A stretch of DNA of 64,000 nucleotides from JANSWP01 sp041941305 (lineage in GTDB: Bacteria; Bacteroidota; Bacteroidia; Chitinophagales; Saprospiraceae), in assembly GCA_041941305.1 (NCBI GenBank), contig JBGTQJ010000003.1, forward strand, positions 62,001 through 126,000. The letters run 5' to 3'. The notes beneath the pieces are model-generated. The model was given only the letters and a program-made list of their open reading frames with translations, was not told the origin of the DNA and ran no database searches. Made by a program: the position numbers and the translations under genes. Shown here in pieces: positions 1 to 8,600 of this stretch (its first letter is position 1; every line of letters starts with the position of its first letter).

Positions 1-793
1 AAATCTTAGACTTTTAATCATCGTTGTTTTTTGCATTTCATGGATTGGCGTTATGCCAAGTCTTATGATTGCTTATGGGATTGAAATCTCGTCGGCTTTT
101 AAAAAGTTGGATATTTTGATGACCCTGGGACCCTTGATCGGAGCTATATTTTTCATTGGCAAGGTTCAAGGCAAGGAAGGATTAAAGCAATTTTTCAAAA
201 GATTGTTGAGGTTTAAGGCTAGACCAACTGTAATTGCGATAACTATCTTATTACCCATTTTGATAAGCCTGTTGAGTTCAATTATTGGATTCAATCTATC
301 TAATAGTCCTTGGCCAGAAGCTTTTGATCCAACAACCATCCTGACCAATGGGCTTATGATTTTTCTGATGTATTTAATTATAAACACCGAAGAACTCGTT
401 TGGCGAGGTATCGTATTTGACCGCCTATTGGAAAAATACAATTTTACCAAGGCTTGTTTAATTTTGATTCCGATTTGGTGGCTCTTTCACATTCCTTTGT
501 TTTTATACCCCGGTGGACATCAAGCTGGCTATGGCTTGGTGGAGTTTACTTGTTTTGTAATTGCGCTAACCTTTATTCTGGGATGGATCTATATCAAAAC
601 GTCCAGAAGTCTTTTTTATGTCCATATTCATCATCAACTATTCAATGGATTTGGTCAGGCCTTCCCCATATTTCCAATCTTTATCAATGGAAATAAAATG
701 CCTGTCTGGACCTTTTGTGTTCTTTTATTATTAACCGCTGGAATTCTGATAATAAATTATCGAAAACAGAAACAATCCTTCGAACCTAATTAA
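1..793 (+). CDS. CPBP-family intramembrane metalloprotease, 5' end outside window
   Basis: Membrane protein of the CPBP (CAAX protease/bacteriocin-processing, Abi) family. The reading frame is open from base 2, with no stop before the first in-window Met at 53, and the upstream codons encode a hydrophobic segment, so the true start is probably outside the window. Counted from that Met, the family signature is visible: E113-E114-x3-R118 (EELVWR), a His in WLFHIP near 146 and a His pair in HIHHQLFNG near 193, each near a membrane segment. In the family these residues form the zinc-dependent or glutamate-dependent active site. Substrates in Bacteroidota are mostly unknown. The 22-bp gap to the following USP gene suggests co-transcription. 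Family is confident; function is not. Confidence 0.85.
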   Translation, partial: NLRLLIIVVFCISWIGVMPSLMIAYGIEISSAFKKLDILMTLGPLIGAIFFIGKVQGKEGLKQFFKRLLRFKARPTVIAITILLPILISLLSSIIGFNLSNSPWPEAFDPTTILTNGLMIFLMYLIINTEELVWRGIVFDRLLEKYNFTKACLILIPIWWLFHIPLFLYPGGHQAGYGLVEFTCFVIALTFILGWIYIKTSRSLFYVHIHHQLFNGFGQAFPIFPIFINGNKMPVWTFCVLLLLTAGILIINYRKQKQSFEPN

Positions 794-815
794 ATATATA
801 AAAGAGTCAACTAAC

Positions 816-1676
816 ATGAAAAAAATACTATTTCCGACAGAATTTGCAGACCACGCACCTGAAGTATTTCATTATTCACTTGAACTCGCTCGACGATTTA
901 AGGCAAAAGTCATTGTATTGCACGCAATTGGCAAACCAGAAGTAAAGGTGACTTCGAGCAATTTAACCGGGCTGGCTGACCATGCCATGGATGTGCTTGT
1001 GGACTTTGTCAATAAATACAAATCTGATTTCTATGATGGAGTAGAATTGCAATTTTTGGTAGAAACCGGATTCCCGGGAGAAGTCATCAAAAATGTTGCT
1101 CAGCAACAAGAAGCGGATCTAATTGTAATGGGCATGACGGGAAAAACAAACGCCCTGGAAAAAGTATTTGGTTCTGTTTCGACAGATGTTTTAAGTGATG
1201 CAGATGCGCCAGTATTGTTGATTCCAGCAGGTTGGAAATATCGTTGGTTTCACAAAATCGTTTATGCAACCGACTTCGCATTTAGAGATATTGGAGCGCT
1301 GACCTATTTGAAAAAAATGGCTAAAGTTTTCAATGCTGAAATTGATTGCCTCCATGTTGTAGAAGAAGGTGAAGATTTGGTACGAGCAAGAATCAACATG
1401 AATATGTTAAAAAAGGCTTTGACGAGTAAAGTATTTAATGAATTTGATGTTTTGAATGGTCAATTAGTAAATGCCATTAATAATTATCTAAAAGAAGAAA
1501 ACGCGGGCATGCTTGTAATGCTTTCTCGCAAGCGAGGAATGTGGGAAAAAATCATGGATAGGGGTAGAACGAAAGAAGTGGCACGCAAAATTCGCTTGCC
1601 TTTGTTGGTCTTCAAAGAAAATGCTTATGAAGAAGTGGGCTGGAAAATAGATTTGAATTTGTTGCTGCCAGGATAG
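816..1676 (+). CDS. Universal stress protein, tandem UspA domains
   Basis: Soluble 286-residue protein with two Usp domains (about 1-140 and 145-280). The first starts with the usual MKKILFPTEF strand and carries the nucleotide-binding pattern G-x2-G-x9-G-S (GMTGKTNALEKVFGS), so it probably binds ATP; the second has lost this loop. It closely resembles the USP at 17356 in opening sequence and in this loop, so the two are likely paralogues. In Bacteroidota such proteins accumulate under starvation, low oxygen or redox stress, usually without a known enzymatic activity. The ATG at 816 gives the canonical N-terminus. Confidence 0.93.
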   Translation: MKKILFPTEFADHAPEVFHYSLELARRFKAKVIVLHAIGKPEVKVTSSNLTGLADHAMDVLVDFVNKYKSDFYDGVELQFLVETGFPGEVIKNVAQQQEADLIVMGMTGKTNALEKVFGSVSTDVLSDADAPVLLIPAGWKYRWFHKIVYATDFAFRDIGALTYLKKMAKVFNAEIDCLHVVEEGEDLVRARINMNMLKKALTSKVFNEFDVLNGQLVNAINNYLKEENAGMLVMLSRKRGMWEKIMDRGRTKEVARKIRLPLLVFKENAYEEVGWKIDLNLLLPG

Positions 1677-1689
1677 CGAAAAGGGGTGA

Positions 1690-2547
1690 TTAATTGGAAG
1701 AATCATCTGGCAAAACCTTAGTCTCTTTAATATAATTCACCACCCTTCGCACCGTTTTCCTTCTGACTTCTCTCTCAATATCCCTGTCAATCTCATGCAG
1801 CTTGAATTGAAATTTTAAAAACAGGCTCTCTTTGTTGATGGTAACAATTTTCAAGTTGAAAGAATCTGGTTCAATGTAAGAATGATAATCATTTAAACAA
1901 TCTACCAAATTGGTTTCCAACTCTTCGATGGTTTTCAAAAATTTCATATCCATCTCAAAATCAATGTTCACTTTTCTAATCGCCCTTTTGGTGAAATTGA
2001 TAATTTCTCCTAAAAAGACTTTATTGTTTGGTAAAAAGACAACGTCATCATCCTCATTCAACAAGGCAATTTTTGTCAGGGTAATATCTAAAATCTTTCC
2101 CTTGTACTCCCCTATTTTTACATAATCATCAATGCTTAGGATATTGGAAAAACTGATAATAATGCCGCTGATAATTTCCGCCAGATAATCTTTGGAAATG
2201 ATGGCAATAGCAGCAGCAACAATACTCAAAGTAGTGAATAAAGTCCTGATATCAATATTCCAAAACCCTAAAATAGCCATGATTGTAGCACCAGTGACCG
2301 TGAGATAATAGAGGTTTTCCAAACCTGTTAAGACATTATCTTTTTTGTTTGAAGGATATTGTTTCCTTCTTCGATAAACCCAGGACAATAAATCAACAGT
2401 AAGATTGGCTGCGAGTAGAAAAACAACATAGTTGGCAACCAGATACACCGCATGTGGAAAGGGTATCTCATTCCAAAATTTGCTGATTAGCAAATAAATA
2501 AGACCGAGAAGCAGCATAGCTTTGAAAACGACTTTTAAATTTTTCAT
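1690..2547 (-). CDS. MscS-family mechanosensitive ion channel
   Basis: A 285-residue small-conductance mechanosensitive channel-like protein. Hydrophobic segments lie near residues 7-23, 32-55, 78-100 and 103-125; the last is the glycine/alanine-rich pore helix (SIVAAAIAIISKDYLAEIISG), followed by the MscS beta domain (SIDDYVKIGEYKGKILDITL) and a charged C-terminus. In the family it opens on membrane tension and releases solutes during hypo-osmotic shock. It converges with the USP gene, 13 bp apart. Start is ATG at 2547. Its 5' region contains a 19-bp inverted copy of the end of the neighbouring transporter gene. Confidence 0.9.
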   Translation of the reverse strand: MKNLKVVFKAMLLLGLIYLLISKFWNEIPFPHAVYLVANYVVFLLAANLTVDLLSWVYRRRKQYPSNKKDNVLTGLENLYYLTVTGATIMAILGFWNIDIRTLFTTLSIVAAAIAIISKDYLAEIISGIIISFSNILSIDDYVKIGEYKGKILDITLTKIALLNEDDDVVFLPNNKVFLGEIINFTKRAIRKVNIDFEMDMKFLKTIEELETNLVDCLNDYHSYIEPDSFNLKIVTINKESLFLKFQFKLHEIDRDIEREVRRKTVRRVVNYIKETKVLPDDSSN

Positions 2548-2560
2548 ACAGAAGGATATA

Positions 2561-2675
2561 AGAAGAATTCTATAATTAATCTGTCAATTTTATTCGCTAC
2601 CGCTACTTTTAACGGATAGGCGAAGCTTTGAATAATTTTATTTTTTCATGCTTGATTTAATTATAGAATTCTTCT
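2561..2675. repeat. 19-bp inverted repeat pair spanning a transporter stop codon
   Basis: Bases 2561-2579 are repeated perfectly in inverted orientation at 2657-2675, separated by 77 bp. The right arm encodes the last codons and the stop of the transporter gene (EEFYN-stop). The left arm lies just upstream of the mscS start. Terminal inverted repeats of a short MITE-like element are the likeliest explanation; a long-loop hairpin or local inverted duplication is also possible. Confidence 0.6.
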
Positions 2676-5374
2676 AACAACTTCAACAATTTTTGAACAG
2701 CTATTTTCACTTCTTCATCTCCCTGGGAAAGTAACAATTGATAACATTCTTCTTCACCTGGAATTTTGATGTTTAATTCCCGAATAGCTTCCGCTGAAAC
2801 ATTATCCAATAAGGCTGTTTCTACAAGCGGGATTAGGATTTTTTTGAGACCAGCCTCCAGGATATTATCCAAATATTCCAGGGCATTGGCTCTAAGGTCA
2901 GAACCTTGACCCTGAATACTTTCATAAATGGATATGACTTCATCAGGTGGATATTTTAAACCCAAAAGTCGAAATATACGCTCCAAATTGTTGTCTAGTT
3001 TTTTTTCCAATAGTTGAATCAGATATTGTCTGGTTTGTTGGGTTTTTGTTGACTTTTCCGGAGATACATTCATTTGGACATAAAGTATTGAAAGCGTGTC
3101 TTGAAACAATTGAGCTTCCTTAAATAAATGTGGCACGATTTCTTTTTCATAAAAGTTCAAATATCCAAAATGGCTTTTTAAGTGATTGAGAGAACGAAGT
3201 GCAGCCAATCGAACTCTGGTACTTTTGTTTTTTAATAATTCAAATAAAAGATCAGCAGCTGCCTGTGTGCCAAAATGTTCCAGTACTGAAGGAATATGTT
3301 TTAAAATAGCTACTTTGGTTTCCAGACCATTTACATATTTTGAAAGTACCTGAACGATTTCCACCCCATATTTTTGAAGGGCTTCTTTAGCAGCGTCTGA
3401 GATGGAATCTTCTGCCAAAAACTGAATTATTTGTGGAATAAAATGAGGATGTAAGGTATCCCCCGCTGCTATAATTGCAGCTTTGCGTACAGCAAGATTG
3501 TCATCAGTAAAGAATTGTTCGATGAAAGGAAAAAAGCCAGGTATCTTGGCCAAGCCCAAAGCTTTGAGCAAGCCTTTTTTATGAAATATTAAAAACGCTG
3601 AATCTGTAATTTTCCCCAAATCATAGTAAGCGGTTCGAAGTCTATTTTCCAGATCAAATTTTTCTTTTAATACAGGATTATCACGGCTTTCTTCTGCCAA
3701 ACTAACCAATGCAGCCAACTTGATTTTATCATCTTCATCATTCAAATAAATTTCCATCACCTTCATCACTTCACCTTCTGAACGACTGATTAAATAATCA
3801 AAAGCTGCAACTTTTACTTTCTGGGAAGGATAATGGGTAAATGATCTAATTGCCTCAAGACAATTTTCATTTTTTAAAAAATAGAGATTTCGAATTGATT
3901 CTTCCTTTATGGCATCGGACGGATGTAGCAGCAACTTAAGAAAGCTTTCTGCAAAACGATTGTCCGGCTGCAATTTTAGCTTATTAAGCACATACAAAAT
4001 CTGGTTCTCAGAGCCAATTTCCAATACCTGCTTCAAATCTTTAATGACCGACTCATTCGTCAAATCAAGTGCTCCACTTCCATTTTGATGGACTTTTTGA
4101 ATGTGCAACCTAAAGGATTGTAAATAAGACTTCCGAACCTTGAACACCAAGAAGAGCCACAATAGAATAAACGCTACAACCATCAGACTAATGGAACTGG
4201 TAGAAAGGTCCAGACCTTTTACCAAAAATATCAAAATCAGACCGCTGAAGCCGGTTGCGACGCTATCTACCACTACATCAATATATGTTTTGGTTTGTTT
4301 TTTTATTTCTGTTGGAACAGGTAATGACAATAATTCTACAGCAGCTTTATTAATGGATTGTTTGAGGCTGCCGTCGCTCATTTTAATAAAAATCGCTGCC
4401 CATAGTTCAGGAATAAAAAAGACTAGCAGCGCTCCAACAAGAATGCCAAGCGGTAAGAAAAAAAGCGAAGATCCTACCCCCAACATGCCCACAATTCTAC
4501 GGGTCAGTATTAGCTGGACAACAAGGGAAAGCACATTGAAATTGGAAAACCAGAATCCAAAAAAGGCAGTTAACTCATCCGGGTCACTTATCCTGGAAGA
4601 TGCAATTGCACTAAATTGATAATCTACGAGCTTTGCAACGATTACGCTAAGCCCAATAATGCCAGCCAAAAAAGTGAGATGTGGAGATTTGCGAATGAGT
4701 TGAAAGGGATGCGCTGTTTTCGCAATTTTTTTCCGTCGTTGAAATGTAGTTTGAGTACTCAGTACATTTTTATTCCAAAGATAAATAGTCAATGGAATAC
4801 ATAAAGATAGAAATAAGGCACCTACAAAGGGCAGTTGCTCACTACCAATCCATTCTGCCGTGAGGGTAGTAAAATAACCACCAAAAATACCTCCAGCGAT
4901 GGCTCCTGCACCAATAAAGCCAAACAATCGCTTAGCTTCCCGTACATTAAAGACCACATTTGCCAAAACCCAAAATTGGGAAGCCATTAACACTCCAAAA
5001 ATAGCTACCCAAACATAAAAAGCATACAAAATCCAGCCGCCTACAAGATTGAATTGTAACAATGCTCCAAAACAGATAAAGAGCAAAATGGAAATAACCA
5101 GTGTAGTAAGTATAATTTGATTCAGGGATGCCCTTCCTAAAAAACGAGCATATATGGTAGATAAAATCGTCGCAAAAAGGGCAACCAGTAAGAAGGCAAG
5201 TGGCAAACGTTCTACCCCAATTTCGGACAGGAATAGACCATTTACAGTAGGCTTTACGATGAGTAAGGTAGAAATGATTAGAAAAATAAGGAGCTGCATG
5301 AGTACAGCCCTTTGGGTCTCCCCTTCTCGAATATCAAAAGTGTTTCTAAGTATTGTCTGAAATGCGGTCTTCAA
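2657..5374 (-). CDS. ATP/ADP-translocase-like (NTT) membrane protein with C-terminal HEAT repeats
   Basis: A 905-residue protein. Residues 1-430 form a roughly 12-helix transporter resembling the nucleotide transporter/AAA (ATP:ADP antiporter) family of plastids and intracellular bacteria, starting with the typical short amphipathic lead-in (NTFDIREGETQRAVLMQ). Residues about 440-905 are alpha-helical HEAT-like repeats (for example AVRKAAIIAAGDTL, STRVRLAALRSLNHL), probably a cytoplasmic interaction platform. In free-living Bacteroidota such fusions are common but the substrate is unknown. The only start that keeps the conserved N-terminus is TTG at 5374, because an in-frame TAA precedes it directly; the next Met is residue 26. 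The stop codon lies inside an inverted repeat. Confidence 0.82.
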   Translation of the reverse strand: MKTAFQTILRNTFDIREGETQRAVLMQLLIFLIISTLLIVKPTVNGLFLSEIGVERLPLAFLLVALFATILSTIYARFLGRASLNQIILTTLVISILLFICFGALLQFNLVGGWILYAFYVWVAIFGVLMASQFWVLANVVFNVREAKRLFGFIGAGAIAGGIFGGYFTTLTAEWIGSEQLPFVGALFLSLCIPLTIYLWNKNVLSTQTTFQRRKKIAKTAHPFQLIRKSPHLTFLAGIIGLSVIVAKLVDYQFSAIASSRISDPDELTAFFGFWFSNFNVLSLVVQLILTRRIVGMLGVGSSLFFLPLGILVGALLVFFIPELWAAIFIKMSDGSLKQSINKAAVELLSLPVPTEIKKQTKTYIDVVVDSVATGFSGLILIFLVKGLDLSTSSISLMVVAFILLWLFLVFKVRKSYLQSFRLHIQKVHQNGSGALDLTNESVIKDLKQVLEIGSENQILYVLNKLKLQPDNRFAESFLKLLLHPSDAIKEESIRNLYFLKNENCLEAIRSFTHYPSQKVKVAAFDYLISRSEGEVMKVMEIYLNDEDDKIKLAALVSLAEESRDNPVLKEKFDLENRLRTAYYDLGKITDSAFLIFHKKGLLKALGLAKIPGFFPFIEQFFTDDNLAVRKAAIIAAGDTLHPHFIPQIIQFLAEDSISDAAKEALQKYGVEIVQVLSKYVNGLETKVAILKHIPSVLEHFGTQAAADLLFELLKNKSTRVRLAALRSLNHLKSHFGYLNFYEKEIVPHLFKEAQLFQDTLSILYVQMNVSPEKSTKTQQTRQYLIQLLEKKLDNNLERIFRLLGLKYPPDEVISIYESIQGQGSDLRANALEYLDNILEAGLKKILIPLVETALLDNVSAEAIRELNIKIPGEEECYQLLLSQGDEEVKIAVQKLLKLLEEFYN

Positions 5375-5443
5375 TTAGAAGATTATTTTTTGTTTCGAAT
5401 CGTTTTAGAATTGAGCAATCATCAATCATCACCCATCATTATT

Positions 5444-6391
5444 TTACGCTTTGATATTTAAAACTTCCTCAGCAGCTTTTACCAAATTCCGAATGATTTT
5501 TTCCCCTTCCGGATCTTGGGTCAAAGCTACTAAAATATAGCGACGGCTGGCATCCTTTCCCCAAACCAATATAGAATCAGAATGGAAATCTCTCCAGGAG
5601 CCGGATTTGCGATAGACCTTGGCTTTTGGCGCAATTCGGTCGAGGGTATAGACAAATTTGTGATGTAATGCAGGATCATCCATGATTTGAAGCATTTGTT
5701 TGGAACGCTCATAGCTCACAAGTTTGCCCAGCGTTAGTAGATAATAGAATCGACAAACCTGAGAGACAGTGGCAGCATGACTCAAGCCCATAATGGGATC
5801 TGGGTTCCGATCGCCCGAAGCAGCATATCGTTTACCTACCCATAGCCCACCACCATAGTCTTCATCATAAAATTCATACTGCGGATCTGTGAGTACATTT
5901 TCGATTTTTTCATAGCCTAACAAGTCTATCATTCTGGTAGAAGCCGCATTATTAGAGTGACAAATCATCGCGTTTAAATCATTTTTGATTGTCGTGGTCT
6001 CTTTCAATTCTCCTTTTTCCAGTGCATCCATTGAGGCCAAAAGAATAGCTATTTTTGGAAGGCTGGCAGCATACATCATTTCATTGCCATTGATTCGGGC
6101 AAATTTGACAGCATATGGGTTTTGTAAATTGACCAGGCCAACAGCCATCCTTTTTTGATGAATGAGCCTGCGCCATTTTGGATTGGAATTGAGTTTGTTC
6201 AACAAATTTTGCTGCAAACTACTGTCAACAAGATTCCGCAATGGAAAAACAAACTCATCAGGCATTTGAAGCGGCAAGTCAGAAGATAGGAGCGGAGATT
6301 CTTTGATCTTGATTTCCTGCCCCTTATTGTTGTCTACGTTCAGAGTTAGTATGATTCCCAAAGCGATAATCCAGCGTAGGTTAGCTTTCAT
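5444..6391 (-). CDS. Secreted serine hydrolase, class A beta-lactamase/PBP fold
   Basis: From ATG 6391 the product is 315 residues with an N-terminal signal peptide (ANLRWIIALGIILTLN). The three active-site motifs of the penicillin-recognising fold are in order: S110-x-x-K113 (SLPK), S146-N-N148 (SNNA) and K262-S-G264 (KSGSW). Ser110 would be the acylated nucleophile. The protein probably acts in the periplasm on peptidoglycan peptides or beta-lactams; sequence alone does not separate a beta-lactamase from a D,D-peptidase, and a Glu166-type omega-loop Glu could not be placed. A longer reading to 6502 adds an atypical 37-residue extension and was not chosen. Confidence 0.8.
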   Translation of the reverse strand: MKANLRWIIALGIILTLNVDNNKGQEIKIKESPLLSSDLPLQMPDEFVFPLRNLVDSSLQQNLLNKLNSNPKWRRLIHQKRMAVGLVNLQNPYAVKFARINGNEMMYAASLPKIAILLASMDALEKGELKETTTIKNDLNAMICHSNNAASTRMIDLLGYEKIENVLTDPQYEFYDEDYGGGLWVGKRYAASGDRNPDPIMGLSHAATVSQVCRFYYLLTLGKLVSYERSKQMLQIMDDPALHHKFVYTLDRIAPKAKVYRKSGSWRDFHSDSILVWGKDASRRYILVALTQDPEGEKIIRNLVKAAEEVLNIKA

Positions 6392-6506
6392 TTTTTTAAA
6401 AGATTTGATAAAGTCTGATATGCACCAAATTCTTATTTGGTAACAAGTGTATATTATCCTATAGAGGACTGAAATTAAACTTTTGGTCACTATCAAAAAC
6501 AAAACT

Positions 6507-6533
6507 GTGACCTAATTTAAAAATTCAGTCTTC
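6507..6533 (+). repeat. GTGACY-N14-RGTCTTY motif, copy 1
   Basis: GTGACC at 6507-6512, then 14 bases, then AGTCTTC at 6527-6533. It is one of five copies in the window with the same spacer length; the others start at 9362, 15270, 15570 and 18996. Function unknown. Confidence 0.6.
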
Positions 6534-6671
6534 ATGCCGATCTAAATTCTAACCTTCATTACATGCAGCCTCCTTGCTCAAAAGCATAAGAATCAAACTA
6601 ACGATTGGCTCATTTGCCACTCGGATTGAAATTGCAGAGCAACAAAGAGGCTGCACCTTTAATTTATTACC

Positions 6672-6798
6672 TTCTTTGACAAATTTCTCCGAAATTCGGG
6701 GCAAGCGGTGGTCAGTGGAAAATAAAAATCAAAAGCGTCCGATAGTAGCCTTGAATTTGATTTTCCGCTGACTCTACATTACGAAATTTGTCAAAGAA
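6672..6798. repeat. Inverted-repeat element upstream of gap
   Basis: Perfect 16-bp inverted ends (TTCTTTGACAAATTTC at 6672-6687, complement at 6783-6798) enclose a second imperfect inverted pair (GTCAGTGGAAAAT near 6712 and its complement near 6770), so transcripts could fold into a long hairpin. It resembles a small non-autonomous element. No target duplication was recognised. Confidence 0.55.
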
Positions 6799-6810
6799 CC
6801 ATTTATTAAG

Positions 6811-7794
6811 ATGAAAAGAATTGCAATTAATGGATTTGGGCGGATAGGTCGAGCCGCTTTAAAAATAATCATGGAAACCCAGGGCATGGAAATTATCGCT
6901 GTCAACGATTTGATGTCTATTGAAAATGCTGCTTATCTTTTGAAATATGACAGTGTTTACGGGAAATATGAAAAAGAAGTACACATAGAACAAAATCAAT
7001 TATTGGTCAATCATCATTCTATTCGTTATTTAACTGATAGAGACCCAGGCAATTTACCCTGGGATGAGTTGGATATTGATATTGTAATAGAAAGTACTGG
7101 TCTATTTACCAATCAAAAAGATGCAGAGAAACACCTTCAGGCTGGAGCCAAAACCGTAGTTATTTCTGGTCCAACCAAGGATGCTCCAACTGTTGTTCAT
7201 GGGGTCAATACCCTAGATGGAAAAGTCAGGGTTTTTTCCTGTGCCAGTTGTACTACTAATAATATTAGCCCAGTCATTGAGATCTTGGATAGGAGAATAG
7301 GTATTGAGAAAGCCATTTTAAACACCATACATGCCTATACTGCCTCTCAATCCTTGATTGATGCTCCTTCCAAAAAAGAACTTCGAATGGGGCGCAGTGC
7401 TGCACAAAACCTGGCACCTGCAGCTACAGGGGCAGCTATAGCTACTTCTTTGGTACTTCCCCAGTTTGTCAATAAATTTGATGGAGTAGCGGTCAGGGTA
7501 CCCGTTCAAGTAGGTTCCATTTCTGATGTAACATTTGTGAGCAAGAGAGCTGTTACCCTTGAGGAAATCAATCAAATATTGATCGAGGAGTCTAAGACAG
7601 AAAGATACCGTGAAGTATTAGCAACGACGACCGAACCCCTTGTTTCTTCTGACATTATTAAAAGTCCTTATGCCTGCATTGTGGATTTAGAAATGACACG
7701 GGTAGTAGATGAGGATCTGGGTAAAGTTATGATGTGGTATGACAATGAATGGGGTTTTACAAACCAAATGATTCGACAAATCAGTAAAATTTAA
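6811..7794 (+). CDS. gap: Type I glyceraldehyde-3-phosphate dehydrogenase
   Basis: Glycolytic/gluconeogenic enzyme that oxidises and phosphorylates glyceraldehyde 3-phosphate with NAD; 327 residues, near the usual 330. The N-terminal dinucleotide fold (NGFGRIGR) is followed by VND with Asp33, which favours NAD over NADP. The catalytic Cys is C147 in ASCTTN. The usual SNASCTTN reads SCASCTTN here, an extra Cys at 144 that could matter for redox sensitivity. The C-terminal WYDNEWGF motif is intact. A DedA gene follows after 12 bp, probably co-transcribed. Start ATG 6811 gives the canonical N-terminus. Confidence 0.96.
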   Translation: MKRIAINGFGRIGRAALKIIMETQGMEIIAVNDLMSIENAAYLLKYDSVYGKYEKEVHIEQNQLLVNHHSIRYLTDRDPGNLPWDELDIDIVIESTGLFTNQKDAEKHLQAGAKTVVISGPTKDAPTVVHGVNTLDGKVRVFSCASCTTNNISPVIEILDRRIGIEKAILNTIHAYTASQSLIDAPSKKELRMGRSAAQNLAPAATGAAIATSLVLPQFVNKFDGVAVRVPVQVGSISDVTFVSKRAVTLEEINQILIEESKTERYREVLATTTEPLVSSDIIKSPYACIVDLEMTRVVDEDLGKVMMWYDNEWGFTNQMIRQISKI

Positions 7795-7806
7795 AATGAA
7801 TCACCA

Positions 7807-8436
7807 ATGGACAGTTTTTGGGACTTTCTAATGCATACTGATGAATATTTGATTGAGCAGGCAGGCAATCACATAAAATTAACCTACCTGCTTTTGTTTC
7901 TCATTGTTTTTTCAGAATCAGGTATTCTTTTATTTTCTTTTTTGCCCGGCGATGGTTTACTGTTGGCAGTGGGCATCGTGGCAGCCACAGGGGTATTAAA
8001 CATCTGGATTATTTTAGGGCTTTTACTTTTTGCGGCTATTGCTGGATATATTCTGAATTATTACACGGGGTTATATTTTGGCAATCGACTGCTAGCTACT
8101 GGCAAGCTATTTCGCAAGGCCCATTTTGAAAAGACCCATCAGTTTTTTGAGAAACACGGTGGCAAAGCACTTATCATTGGTCGCTTTTTTCCCATTGTCC
8201 GCACTTTTGCTCCTTTTTTTGCAGGAATGGGCAAAATGGATAAAAAGCTCTTTTTCAAAGATACCGTCATTGGAGCTGTTGTATGGATTGGTTTATTTGT
8301 ACTATTGGGCTACTTCTTTGGTGACATTCCAATTATTCAACAAAATTTTTTCCTACTCTATCTGGTATTGGTGGTCATTACCCTTATTCCTGCAATTTGG
8401 GGTGGAATTCGGCTATTAGGCTTTATTCCAAAATAA
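7807..8436 (+). CDS. DedA-family membrane protein
   Basis: A 209-residue inner-membrane protein of the DedA/VTT (SNARE-associated) family. Conserved parts include SGILLFSFLPGDGLLLAVG near residues 40-58 and the signature GRFFPIVRTFAPFFAGMGKM near 120. Family members flip or transport phospholipid carriers such as undecaprenyl phosphate, or maintain the proton motive force; which applies here is not visible. The gene follows gap by 12 bp. Confidence 0.92.
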   Translation: MDSFWDFLMHTDEYLIEQAGNHIKLTYLLLFLIVFSESGILLFSFLPGDGLLLAVGIVAATGVLNIWIILGLLLFAAIAGYILNYYTGLYFGNRLLATGKLFRKAHFEKTHQFFEKHGGKALIIGRFFPIVRTFAPFFAGMGKMDKKLFFKDTVIGAVVWIGLFVLLGYFFGDIPIIQQNFFLLYLVLVVITLIPAIWGGIRLLGFIPK

Positions 8437-8600
8437 TTTGTATGGCAAAAATTAATCTTCTGAATTCACTCGTCGTTACCAAAATCTTGCAGCCCTTTGG
8501 GGATGCGGCGATTTTGATGCCTAGATTGACTCCAAAATCTTAAATTTTTTCTCATAAAAACCATCTTGGAATAAAGCCTATTAACGAAACGAAATGACTC

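Larger units (their letters stand above)
6392..6810. other. 419-bp gap with one repeat motif and one inverted-repeat element
   Basis: This gap lies between the divergent serine hydrolase and gap genes and so must hold both promoters. It contains a GTGACC-N14-AGTCTTC motif (6507-6533) and an inverted-repeat element (6672-6798) ending 12 bp before the gap start codon. A 65-codon open frame at 6574-6771 has no protein-like features and overlaps the inverted repeat. Confidence 0.6.

Noticed and set aside
4140..4619. 159-codon frame antisense to the translocase-like gene
   Set aside because: Antisense to hydrophobic helices; no recognisable protein.
5392..6502. Longer start for the serine hydrolase at 6502
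   Set aside because: The extra 37 residues displace the signal peptide from the N-terminus; ATG 6391 is preferred.
6574..6771. 65-codon open frame upstream of gap
   Set aside because: It overlaps an inverted-repeat element, has no protein-like composition, and ends 40 bp before gap; treated as non-coding.
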